Of a stretch of DNA of 34,231 nt, positions 7,112 to 14,170 are shown piece by piece (the stretch's first letter is position 1; each line of letters starts with the position of its first letter). The stretch is taken from IMG/VR virus record IMGVR_UViG_3300031840_000845, positions 1 to 34,231 of that record, one strand, 5' to 3'. The position numbers were made by a program, and so were the translations under genes. The notes under the pieces were generated by a model. That model was not told where the DNA came from and searched no databases. It saw only the letters and a list, made by a program, of their open reading frames with translations. The stretch is from a virus.

Positions 7112-8208
7112 TAATCTTTGTCTATTCCGGCTAGGAATTTCCAACGGTTTAACGTTGGGTTTGAAGTTTCTCTGCTTTGTTGTTGTTTTCTAGCAGATAA
7201 AATTACCGAAGACGACTTTTGTACTGCCTCACTCAGTGAATTTGGCTGCGTTTTACTTGAGGTGCTGCCCACTGTGTTTTGAAGTGTCTCAAAAATTACT
7301 TTTGCCTCTTCGATGGTTTCGGCGTTTGAAATAGCTTCGGCAAGCTTCTGCTTTTGCCGCTCATTTAAGGAGTCGCTGTCCAATGCCTTATTTTGATAAA
7401 GCAACTTTGCATTTGTTATATTTGCTTTGTCAAGTTTTTCTTCTAAAACTGCAACTGCTTTTTGAAGTTTTAGAGCAATGTTTCTTGTTTTTTCTAGTGT
7501 TTCGTGAAGCGCTTGAGCTTCCTGTTCTTTTGATTCGTTTATATCTGTTAGTTTTTTGACAGCTGCGCGTAGGGCTGCTTTCTCTTCTCTAACTTTAGAA
7601 TCTTGTTCCAGCGCCAGAAGCTCTTCTTCGGCTAATTCAATTTCACCTTCGCTTATACATGCCCAGCCACGCTTCTTTGGCTGGATATCAACCTCCAGGC
7701 CTTCTAGCTGTAGTTCATCTAGATCTTCGTCGAGATCTTCGTCGAGATCCTCAAATAAGTCTAGATCTTCGTCCAGGTCCTCATCGAGATCTTCATATAA
7801 GTCTAGGTCTTCGTCTAGATCTTCAGCAATATCTTCGGGTCCGAGATCTTTTTCGTCCAGGGACTCCTCATTTAAAAGGTCGACTTCTTCTAGCAGTCTG
7901 TCTAGTGGAATTTCAATTTGGTCGTCGTCACTAGCAGTGGCCGCAAATGGAATATGTTCCATAACAGAAGAGACAGTATCTTGTGCTTCACCTGGGGCCA
8001 TGTCCATGGTGTCTGCCTCTGCTGCCTCTGGTGTTAGCCCTAGTTCAGAGTCTAAATTCAGGTCACCCTCTTCTTGCTCTAGAAGAGTCTCGATCGACTC
8101 TTTGATCTGGCTAGAGTATTTTTCTAAAATTAAAGTTTCTGCGTTTTTAGTCGCTGCCTCGCGAAGGGCTTCAGCATCGATGATCGCTTGTTCTAACATA
8201 TCTGACAT
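7111..8208 (-). CDS. Prohead scaffold / core protein (T4 gp22-like) with acidic EDLD repeats
   Basis: This protein has 365 residues, is very acidic and mostly helical. It sits immediately before the major capsid gene, the position of gp22 in T4-type phages. The N-terminus is helical (IIDAEALREAATKNAETLIL). Residues 129-165 are a chain of EDLDEDLD units, and the C-terminal half is a long coiled coil (KLTDINESKEQEAQALHETL onward). The end, LNRWKFLAGI, resembles the conserved C-terminal tail of marine T4-like scaffold proteins. In the family the scaffold fills the prohead, directs shell assembly and is then degraded by the prohead protease. It has an ACTA-N-TTAT motif 30 bases upstream. Confidence 0.82.
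   Translation of the reverse strand: MSDMLEQAIIDAEALREAATKNAETLILEKYSSQIKESIETLLEQEEGDLNLDSELGLTPEAAEADTMDMAPGEAQDTVSSVMEHIPFAATASDDDQIEIPLDRLLEEVDLLNEESLDEKDLGPEDIAEDLDEDLDLYEDLDEDLDEDLDLFEDLDEDLDEDLDELQLEGLEVDIQPKKRGWACISEGEIELAEEELLALEQDSKVREEKAALRAAVKKLTDINESKEQEAQALHETLEKTRNIALKLQKAVAVLEEKLDKANITNAKLLYQNKALDSDSLNERQKQKLAEAISNAETIEEAKVIFETLQNTVGSTSSKTQPNSLSEAVQKSSSVILSARKQQQSRETSNPTLNRWKFLAGIDKD
7714..7824 (-). repeat. Tandem repeats encoding EDLD units in the scaffold gene
   Basis: On the sense strand, short GAAGATCTCGACGA-type units repeat. They encode a 14-residue period (LYEDLDEDLDEDLD, then LFEDLDEDLDEDLD) built from 4-residue EDLD subunits. The stretch is in frame and uninterrupted, with synonymous variation between copies. 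Confidence 0.85.
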
Positions 8209-8237
8209 TTATATTGCTCCTAGAAGGCTATTTGTCA

Positions 8238-8248
8238 TAATAACTAGT
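8238..8248 (-). promoter_or_regulatory. ACTA-N-TTAT motif, probable late promoter for scaffold and capsid genes
   Basis: The sense strand reads ACTAGTTATTA, 30 bases before the scaffold ATG at 8208, in the 70-base gap after the fiber gene. It would drive scaffold plus major capsid up to the 5321-5348 terminator. Confidence 0.5.
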
Positions 8249-8278
8249 CACAAACTAATGAAAAATCCTGTTTTATGA

Positions 8279-11200
8279 TTACGGGTTAGCGGCGCCGAGT
8301 GGTGACGGGTTGAAATACACCAATACATCGCCGCCATCGTCATCGATCGCATGGCCGACAGCGCGGACAAACTCGCCACTTGAACTAGGTGGCGTAAAGT
8401 CAAAATGGCCGGCTGTGGTGGAAACATAAACGGGCAGTCCGTCGACAGCACCTGAGCCTGGCACATTAAGTATTTCTGTCGAAGGAATGCGCACAAAGCC
8501 GCGCAATAAGACGCCAACTTGTTGCGAACTACCTGCGAAACCTACTGCCAAAAGCTGGTTTCCGCCAGTAGACATCGCGCTGCCGTCAGCCTGATCCCAC
8601 GTGCCATCTGTGTGGAGAAAGTAAATTTGCCCTGCTGTTAAAGTGTCATTCGCTCCCGGGGAGTAAATTAGTCTTTCGCCGCCGCCTTCGCCGTCTGAAA
8701 GTTGATTTTCAAAAGTGACCAATTGATAATTGCTGGTCGTAGAGAACACAACTTTAGGATCAAAATCGTTTACACCAACCCTGCCGTTAAGTTTTGTGAT
8801 TGTCGACCCATTTCCAAAACCGCCAATATCAATAGTCGAGCCAGACAGGACCATTCCAGCTGAAGACCCTGAAATTACTAGCAGGTTATCGCCATTTTCA
8901 TTATATTCTATGTGCGATTCTTCGCTGTCTCCAAAATATAGCTTCTGGTCGTCTGGAATCAAACCCCCTACGGAAGATGTAAAGTTTGTGTTAAGTGTTA
9001 ACCCAGTGGTTGTTGTTAAAACGAAAGGATCTGTGTCTGCAAAACTCCCGAAACCAGATTTTATATGGAAAGTTTCATTCGAGCCCATGTTTCCGACTGA
9101 CCACTTTGAACTACCGTTGCTCATGAAAGTAAACTGTGTGTCGCCGTTGGCCGTGGTGTTGTCAATGTTGACTCTGCAATAGTCTGAATCGCCTGATTTA
9201 AATGTCGCAATCAGGCCATTCGTTGTGTTTGCCGCGGAGGCGTTTACAACAAGGATGCCAGAGGCTTTCGAGGCTGAATTGTCCTCGCCGATACCCAACT
9301 TTTCAGGTATGCGGACAAAATTGCCGGAAAGCACAGTGCCATTTGGCGAAGAACCGGAAATAACCAAAAATCCATCGCCTTCTTCGTTGTGGAATATTCT
9401 TGCTTTCGCTGAGCCCGATGTGGCGAAGCCTAGGCCTGAATTCCCGCCGCCGACAGCGTTAATTGCTGGGCCGCGAGTTACTCCTGACGGAACTAGATAT
9501 AAAAATTGATTACCAGACTGATCGCTAAACTGGCCAGTGTTGTTGTGCTTCATATTAATCTTGAATTCAACACTGCCGCTAAGCTGGCCTGAAAGCGAGC
9601 CGGTAATATCTAAATCGTCGTGCACATTAAAAGTTGTGCCGTCATAAGTCAAGCTAGCTTCTGCTGTAGCGGTACCGTCTCCGTCTGACGTCAAAAGCCT
9701 GTTGTTGCCATCACTAGCTATAACTTCTGAAAGGTTGACTTTCAGCTGACTGCTGGCGACATCGAGTCCATCTCCAGATATTGCAGTTAGCAAGTCTCCT
9801 ATTGCATCTTGCTTTGTACTGCCATCGGAATCTAAAAATATAAATGAATCTAATTTGTCAACTGCGCCGACAGGAATGTCAGTACCAGTTATGGGCGTCA
9901 AAATTACTTTGCCCGTGTAGTCAACAGCCAACAAGCTTCCAGGGCCGGCCATAGAGCCACTTCCCACTGTAGTCGAATCTAATACAATCTTTGAACCAGA
10001 TAGCACCATGCCTGTTTTGGACCCTGAAATAACAAGCAGGTTGTCAGCAGTTTCTCTATATTTTATGAAAGCGTCGTTTTGAGTTCCAAAGTAAAGAGGG
10101 AGATCATCATTTATTCTTGCGTCATCATTAATAACAAATGTTGTGCCGTTGTATGTTAAATTGGCTTCCCCATCTAAATCAGTTGTTGTTGAACCTAAAG
10201 TTACCAGACGACTTTCAGCTTGGTTGTTAATCGCAGTTACTGTACCCACAGAAGAAGTTAAAACAACTTGTCCAGTAGAGTTAACTGCCAAGAAGCTTCC
10301 TAAGCCCGCGATAGAACCAGACGCGACGGTGCCAGAATCTAACACTAATTTTGATCCAGACAAAACCATGCCGGTAGCGGAGCCAGAAATAATCAAAAGA
10401 TTGTCACCATTTTCATTATATTCTATGTGTGCATCTGGCAATTGTCCAAAATAAAGCTTTTTGTCATCGTCCAGTTTAATATTTCCACTAAACTGCAGAT
10501 CGTTTGCGTCAATTGTCGCAATGTCTGACCCGCCAACTTCTATTTTAAGGATGTTGTCGGCTGACGCGCGTATGGAAGTCGTGGCAGCACCATCAAAATC
10601 GATACGGCCCTGGCCGTTGAGATCTATGTCATCGACATAAAGCTTTCGCCACGCATGTGTTCCATTGCGCCCGAGATCATGGGCGCTGTCAGCAGCTGGC
10701 AACACTCCGTTTAAAGAAGAGCTTAAGACAATATATTGACCAGCAGTCCCAATTGTCAGGCCGGAAGTGTTGTTTGCTGTTATTGTAGATACATCATTGG
10801 CGTCATCGCCCTGGTCAGCGTTCATGGTTATGACTACCGCGCCAGCCTCTCCGCCTGTTAATGTTATGCCAGAACCGCTCGCTTGTAGTGTGCCGGTAAG
10901 CAACAAGTTGTTATTATTGTAGTCAAATGTGAGATTTTCGCTTCCGCTCAAAACAGAGCCGGAAGAAAATACTAGATGTTTGTTGTTGGCAGATCCCATG
11001 TGGAAAGACGAAGAGCTAAGGTCGCCGACCACTATCGAAGCAATTGTGTCTTCAAAAGCCAGCCTTTGCCAAGTACCAGATCCACCGCCGGCAGATGCGG
11101 AATAAATGCACCAGTCATTTACACTCCAGCTAGAGTGTCCGTCGATATTGATTGACCCAGCGCCGGTGACCTGCCAGTAATCACCTGCAGATGCCGTAAG

Positions 11201-11362
11201 ATTTGTTGGTGTTCCGTGGGCGCCGCTAACGAGCAGACCTGTATATGCACCTGCTGGGGCGCCAGGGAGGCCTGATCCGGAACCAGCGTTTGTGCTAGCA
11301 TTCCAGTACCCCTGAAATCTTGCGGCGCCTAAATACGCTATGCTCCCCGATGCTGTTGGCAT
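8279..11362 (-). CDS. Large repeat-containing virion fiber / adhesin-like protein
   Basis: This protein has 1027 residues, is rich in Ser, Gly and Thr, and has no signal peptide. The first ~110 residues (FQGYWNASTNAGSGSG, SAGDYWQVTGAGSINIDG, WSVNDWCIYSASAG, WQRL) look like the N-terminal module of many phage fibers, which places a small beta domain before the shaft. At least three imperfect repeats of about 45-75 residues follow, with core LYFG..(D/E)(A/S)xI.Y.E..DNLL(I/V)ISGS..GMVLSGS, plus a degenerate copy. The last ~120 residues form another beta-rich module ending in VLVYFNPS. Its place among head-assembly genes, not tail genes, suggests a head-attached fiber or decoration. A tail fiber is also possible. 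It lies 15 bases after the preceding gene, with an AGGAG ribosome site. Confidence 0.75.
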   Translation of the reverse strand: MPTASGSIAYLGAARFQGYWNASTNAGSGSGLPGAPAGAYTGLLVSGAHGTPTNLTASAGDYWQVTGAGSINIDGHSSWSVNDWCIYSASAGGGSGTWQRLAFEDTIASIVVGDLSSSSFHMGSANNKHLVFSSGSVLSGSENLTFDYNNNNLLLTGTLQASGSGITLTGGEAGAVVITMNADQGDDANDVSTITANNTSGLTIGTAGQYIVLSSSLNGVLPAADSAHDLGRNGTHAWRKLYVDDIDLNGQGRIDFDGAATTSIRASADNILKIEVGGSDIATIDANDLQFSGNIKLDDDKKLYFGQLPDAHIEYNENGDNLLIISGSATGMVLSGSKLVLDSGTVASGSIAGLGSFLAVNSTGQVVLTSSVGTVTAINNQAESRLVTLGSTTTDLDGEANLTYNGTTFVINDDARINDDLPLYFGTQNDAFIKYRETADNLLVISGSKTGMVLSGSKIVLDSTTVGSGSMAGPGSLLAVDYTGKVILTPITGTDIPVGAVDKLDSFIFLDSDGSTKQDAIGDLLTAISGDGLDVASSQLKVNLSEVIASDGNNRLLTSDGDGTATAEASLTYDGTTFNVHDDLDITGSLSGQLSGSVEFKINMKHNNTGQFSDQSGNQFLYLVPSGVTRGPAINAVGGGNSGLGFATSGSAKARIFHNEEGDGFLVISGSSPNGTVLSGNFVRIPEKLGIGEDNSASKASGILVVNASAANTTNGLIATFKSGDSDYCRVNIDNTTANGDTQFTFMSNGSSKWSVGNMGSNETFHIKSGFGSFADTDPFVLTTTTGLTLNTNFTSSVGGLIPDDQKLYFGDSEESHIEYNENGDNLLVISGSSAGMVLSGSTIDIGGFGNGSTITKLNGRVGVNDFDPKVVFSTTSNYQLVTFENQLSDGEGGGERLIYSPGANDTLTAGQIYFLHTDGTWDQADGSAMSTGGNQLLAVGFAGSSQQVGVLLRGFVRIPSTEILNVPGSGAVDGLPVYVSTTAGHFDFTPPSSSGEFVRAVGHAIDDDGGDVLVYFNPSPLGAANP
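8820..8960 (-). repeat. Fiber repeat, copy C (truncated)
   Basis: This copy encodes the LYFGDSEESHIEYNENGD to GMVLSGS unit. It lacks the second half (LAV..TG.V.LT) found in copies A and B. Boundaries are approximate. Confidence 0.7.
9884..10111 (-). repeat. Fiber repeat, copy B
   Basis: This copy encodes LYFGTQNDAFIKYRETADN through GMVLSGSKIVLDS and LLAVDYTGKVILT. It aligns with copy A over about 75 residues without large gaps. Boundaries are approximate. Confidence 0.75.
10250..10471 (-). repeat. Fiber repeat, copy A
   Basis: This copy encodes LYFGQLPDAHIEYNENGDN through GMVLSGSKLVLDS and FLAVNSTGQVVLT. It is closest to copy B in the second half and to copy C in the first half (both have HIEYNENGDNLL). 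Boundaries are approximate. Confidence 0.75.
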
Positions 11363-11377
11363 TCATAAACTCCTGTG

Positions 11378-11836
11378 TTAAAAAGTGCTACACGCCGCAT
11401 AAACATTAGATTCATCATCATCGCCAACAAAAGCGACCCGGTCGACGCCAGCAATTTCATAAACTCTATATTCACGATCGCTTGGCACCTGGGCCGACTC
11501 GGCGCGACCCGAGTTAGCGGCGGAGACGGCCGTCGCGGTTGGGGCCGAATTTGCACCTACAGGATCAAAACTTTGTGGAATTTCAAACCACTTTTCAAAA
11601 GCATGACAATAACCAAAAACGTTTATGTTTCCAGGAGTGCCAGACCCGTTTGCGTCCGTCACAAGAAGATGCAAAAACCTTTGATTTTCTGTGGCGTATC
11701 CTACTAGTTTGTAACCAGCGTTGCTTGAACGTAAGTTGTCGGTGTTTGCCTCTAGGGTCACCACGGTGCCGGGATCGCCAGCTATGTTTTTGGGGCTTCT
11801 TGTTCGTCCCCAACTATTATGCCTGTGTACAGCCAT
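11378..11836 (-). CDS. Small virion-type protein of unknown function
   Basis: This protein has 152 residues, is mostly beta by composition, and has no signal or membrane segment. The N-terminus is basic (MAVHRHNSWGRTRSPKN). The middle has RFLHLLVTDANGSGTPGNIN and a GYCHAFEKWFEI segment, and the C-terminus is acidic with VAFVGDDDES. I do not recognise a family. It is translated directly after the bS21-like gene (no gap) and just before the large fiber gene, inside the head-assembly cluster. A minor capsid or fiber-attachment role is a guess from position only. Confidence 0.65.
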   Translation of the reverse strand: MAVHRHNSWGRTRSPKNIAGDPGTVVTLEANTDNLRSSNAGYKLVGYATENQRFLHLLVTDANGSGTPGNINVFGYCHAFEKWFEIPQSFDPVGANSAPTATAVSAANSGRAESAQVPSDREYRVYEIAGVDRVAFVGDDDESNVYAACSTF

Positions 11837-12091
11837 TTATCTTCTCCTGCTTTTTTTGTTTTTGGTATCTAAAGCCTTATTCCTGTTCGCCTCGGCTTTT
11901 TGTGCATTCTTTAGCTTCTTTATTTTTTCTCTTCTTCTTTTTGTAGAGGCTTTTGTAAAGAATCTTTTATCTAAATAGTCTTCTATAATTCTTTCTTTTT
12001 TGCATTTTTTAGTGAACTTTCGTATTAGTTTGTTGACGTCACCTTTGGTTTGTTTTATATGAACCTCGACGTTATAAGCTTTAGACATCAT
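11837..12091 (-). CDS. rpsU-like: Ribosomal protein bS21 homolog encoded by the phage
   Basis: This protein has 84 residues and is strongly basic. After a short beta start (YNVEVHIKQ), the core follows the bS21 pattern: a helix with LIRKFTKKCKKERII (bS21 has RRFKRxCEKxGxL), then Y..KRFFTKASTKRRREK (bS21 has RxFYEKPxxxRKRxK), then a Lys/Arg-rich tail. In bacteria bS21 sits near the anti-Shine-Dalgarno end of 16S rRNA and helps initiation. bS21 genes are known in some marine phages. A phage copy may enter host ribosomes and favour phage mRNAs. The gene overlaps the preceding one by 11 bases, has a GAGGGG ribosome site, and lies in the late head-gene unit. Confidence 0.82.
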   Translation of the reverse strand: MMSKAYNVEVHIKQTKGDVNKLIRKFTKKCKKERIIEDYLDKRFFTKASTKRRREKIKKLKNAQKAEANRNKALDTKNKKSRRR

Positions 12092-12473
12092 CCCCTCCAG
12101 CTAGCTTTTTCCATTTTCCCTTGGCGATCGCCTGAATTGCTGTTATGTCAACGCCAGCATCAGTGGGGGCAACCCCAGCCAAAGGGCCAGCCTGATTTGT
12201 TTCTGGTATATGCTGTACACCCTCAAAAACATTGACATTTTTTAATTTAGTCGACTCGTTCAGCTTTTTAATTCTCTGCTGCCTTTGGCGCTCATATTGC
12301 TCTTCTGATAAGCGCGCGTCATTCGGCTGTGTCTTGTTCTCTACTAGGGGTGCTTGCAAGCCGGTTGCGACTTCAGAAACAATTTTTGATAGCACGCCTT
12401 CTTGTAGTAGGACCTCTTTTACAGTCTGCTCTATTAAAGGCTTTAGTATCTTTTTAAATTCACTAACTTTCAT
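12081..12473 (-). CDS. Small prohead-core-like protein (unassigned)
   Basis: This protein has 130 residues. The N-terminal ~40 residues form an amphipathic helix (MKVSEFKKILKPLIEQTVKE), the middle is charged and Gln/Arg-rich (LSEEQYERQRQQRIKKL), and the C-terminus is Gly/Ala-rich. It directly follows the prohead protease (1-base gap). T4 encodes the small core proteins gp67 and gp68 near the protease, and a similar role is plausible. LLQE|G at about residues 22-26 fits the T4 protease cleavage rule, which would support it being processed inside the prohead. No database family is recognised, so the function is inferred from position. Confidence 0.6.
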   Translation of the reverse strand: MKVSEFKKILKPLIEQTVKEVLLQEGVLSKIVSEVATGLQAPLVENKTQPNDARLSEEQYERQRQQRIKKLNESTKLKNVNVFEGVQHIPETNQAGPLAGVAPTDAGVDITAIQAIAKGKWKKLAGGDDV

Positions 12474-12474
12474 T

Positions 12475-13122
12475 TTAATCTCTCAGTATTGAATCAATTA
12501 AAGAATCAATTTTATTATCTTTTCCTTCGGAAATATATTTGTTAATCGTCTCGCCTACACCGACAGAGACTCCGACAGACACTCCGGCTCCTCGCTGGGG
12601 CGACAAAAAGGCATTCGGCGTTGAAGGTTCTGAAACCATGTCAAAACAAATCAGCTGGAAGTCGTCTTCAACAATAGTATTACCTTTTTCTTGTTTTACA
12701 GAACCCATCCCACGAGAAGAAATGCCAAGCTTAATCCCAGATTTGACCAGTTCTTTAAGAATTTTGCCCGAGGGTGTGTCTAAAACTTCTATTTTACCCA
12801 TAACGTTATCTCCGTCCCACCACATTTTTGTTACTAAATGCGACGCGTTCTTAAGATTTATTACACTATCGTCTGGATGGTCTAGCTCACCAAGAGAGCG
12901 GCGCTCTTTAATTGCTTTCTGGTAGTTTTCGACTTCCCTTTGTAGGGTTTCCTTGCGATATATCCTGCCGTTGCCGTTTTTTGTGCCGGCTTTTTGACAA
13001 ATACCAACGAGATAAACAGCGCCGTTAGAAATGTTTCTCTTTTCGGCTTCAGTTAATCGCTCCACAGGACAACGACCCTCTGGACAAAGCTCAAAATATT
13101 CTCTAAGAAGGTCTTTTGACAT
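12475..13122 (-). CDS. Prohead core protease (T4 gp21-like, peptidase S80 type)
   Basis: This protein has 215 residues, similar to T4 gp21. The family hallmarks are NGNGRIYRKETL (residues 49-60), GELDHPDD with the candidate catalytic His82, and LGISSRGMGS with the candidate nucleophile Ser135 or Ser136, followed by F.LICFDMVSEPSTPNA around Asp161. In the family the protease sits in the scaffold core, activates itself, trims the major capsid and core proteins after E in (L/I)-x-E sites, and clears the prohead for DNA. It is followed by a short VSVGVSVGVG stretch near residue 181. It overlaps the end of a 41-residue gene by 20 bases. Matching cleavage sites are visible in the capsid protein here. 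Confidence 0.9.
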   Translation of the reverse strand: MSKDLLREYFELCPEGRCPVERLTEAEKRNISNGAVYLVGICQKAGTKNGNGRIYRKETLQREVENYQKAIKERRSLGELDHPDDSVINLKNASHLVTKMWWDGDNVMGKIEVLDTPSGKILKELVKSGIKLGISSRGMGSVKQEKGNTIVEDDFQLICFDMVSEPSTPNAFLSPQRGAGVSVGVSVGVGETINKYISEGKDNKIDSLIDSILRD

Positions 13123-13228
13123 TTTTCTTCCTCACAACTCCATAGCCGTTATATTGGTTCGCTGCTCTTTTAGGATTTTTCATTCCCCAAACATACGAAG
13201 ACGGACTATTTTTAGTTTTTGGTTTCAT
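13103..13228 (-). CDS. 41-residue basic microprotein, unknown function
   Basis: This is a short frame from ATG at 13228 to TAG at 13103. The product begins MKPKTKNSPSSYVWGMKNPK and ends in a KKNVKRPS tail. It is basic, with no membrane segment. A good ribosome site (TTTTGGAG, about 8 bases before ATG) and the 20-base overlap with the protease start support real, coupled translation. It fills the only sizeable gap (183 bases) between the DUF1360-like gene and the protease. The peptide is too short to assign. It could be a small core protein or only a translational leader for the protease. Confidence 0.5.
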   Translation of the reverse strand: MKPKTKNSPSSYVWGMKNPKRAANQYNGYGVVRKKNVKRPS

Positions 13229-13244
13229 GTTTTCTCCAAAACTT

Positions 13245-13265
13245 AAGCGAGGCTCACCCTCGCTT
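13245..13265 (-). terminator. Hairpin between the DUF1360-like gene and the protease unit, possibly bidirectional
   Basis: AAGCGAGG and CCTCGCTT form a perfect 8-base-pair stem with a 5-base loop. On the minus strand it is followed by AAGTTTTGG, where the GTTTT can extend pairing with AAAAC on the other side across two unpaired A residues. On the plus strand it is followed by GTTTTTG, so it looks at least as good in that direction. The short T run makes full termination of the head operon uncertain. Confidence 0.55.
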
Positions 13266-13305
13266 GTTTTTGCTACCATTACAGCAACGTCTTACTTCTG
13301 GAATG

Positions 13306-13632
13306 TTACAGCGTCTCATTTTTCATCACCTCCTCGTGAGTTTTTTTAATTTTTAAGCCAAAGTCGTCCAAAACAGAGCTTATAAAGTAACTAGTCCCAG
13401 CCGACAGGCTGCCCAAAAGCAAACCATTTATTAAATTGTAGCTAAATGTAAATAGTTCCGTTTGTGAGTTGATACTCCACAAAAATACGCCGACCCAAAA
13501 CCCCGTGCAAAGGGGGCACTTAAATAGTTCGCCCAGCTTGCCTTTTTTAGGGCGCACAGAATTGAATATAGAGCCATATATCAAGATATATGTCATTCCA
13601 TAGGCACATAAGATAAAATATAATAAGCCCAC
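13306..13632 (-). CDS. Small membrane protein with DUF1360-like CPLC motif
   Basis: This protein has 108 residues with an N-terminal membrane helix (LLYFILCAYGMTYILIYGSI), a loop with KCPLCTGFWVGVFLW, and one or two further hydrophobic segments (LINGLLLGSLSAGTSYFISS). The CPxCxGFWxG signature followed by a membrane helix is what I associate with the DUF1360 family of small bacterial and phage membrane proteins, whose function is unknown. It lies inside the head-gene cluster between two unknown genes and a hairpin. The Cys pair could bind metal or form a disulfide. A link to the membrane stage of infection or to superinfection exclusion is speculation. Confidence 0.65.
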   Translation of the reverse strand: MGLLYFILCAYGMTYILIYGSIFNSVRPKKGKLGELFKCPLCTGFWVGVFLWSINSQTELFTFSYNLINGLLLGSLSAGTSYFISSVLDDFGLKIKKTHEEVMKNETL

Positions 13633-13639
13633 ATATCAC

Positions 13640-14170
13640 CTATAATCTGTAAATGCTGTGAATGCCGTACTTAACCATTCTCGGCGGAAGAGTGCCCTTG
13701 ACCGCAGCGTGGCGTGTTGGATCAAATTCTGTATACTCGTCAATTTCTGGTTCAAGCAGGTGCTCTTCCATGTCTTTCTTGTATTGCTCCATATTTTCAT
13801 AGTATGGAATTTCGTCTTCAATAAATTTTGACAAGACATAAAGACAGTATTGTATCTTATCTCCATCGCCGGTAGGCTCGGGGATTGTTGCCTCTTTCGT
13901 CATAAATAAATTTCCGTCTTGCACAGATTCGTAATCAACTACGCCTTTATTAACCAAAAAGTTAAACAATCTTTTTTGTGTATCGTATAGCTCATCATCT
14001 ATTTCATTTTTTGGAAGAGATACAATCTTGCTCTTTGTTGGGTTGATCATGATGTTTGTGTCTGGGTGGTCAAAAATTAAAATGTTGCCATCAATTGTTT
14101 TTCTGGCGTTCATCAAGATTTTTTCGATGTTCTCGCCAGTTTCTGAAACGATGTTAATTTTAATTGCCAT
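13640..14170 (-). CDS. Conserved-looking protein of unknown function next to the portal region
   Basis: This protein has 176 residues, is acidic and soluble. It has an N-terminal beta-strand segment (MAIKINIVSETGENIEKI), a central helical part and the C-terminal motif PPRMVKYGIHSIYRL. No known domain is recognised. It overlaps the preceding 269-residue gene by 11 bases, so the two are probably made together. Between portal and protease, T4 carries gp67/gp68 and cyanophages carry small unknown genes, so this may be an accessory head-assembly factor. That is position-based inference only. Confidence 0.65.
   Translation of the reverse strand: MAIKINIVSETGENIEKILMNARKTIDGNILIFDHPDTNIMINPTKSKIVSLPKNEIDDELYDTQKRLFNFLVNKGVVDYESVQDGNLFMTKEATIPEPTGDGDKIQYCLYVLSKFIEDEIPYYENMEQYKKDMEEHLLEPEIDEYTEFDPTRHAAVKGTLPPRMVKYGIHSIYRL

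Noticed and set aside
7556-8278. Long plus-strand frame (240 residues, Ser/Arg-rich) opposite the scaffold gene
   Set aside because: Its SSRSSSRSS pattern is the reverse-strand reading of the EDLD repeat codons. The minus-strand scaffold has motifs, context and a ribosome site, and the plus frame has none.
12531-12590. Short GACAGAGACTCC-type repeats at the 3' part of the protease gene as a regulatory repeat
   Set aside because: They encode the in-frame VSVGVSVGVG stretch and are best explained as coding low complexity.
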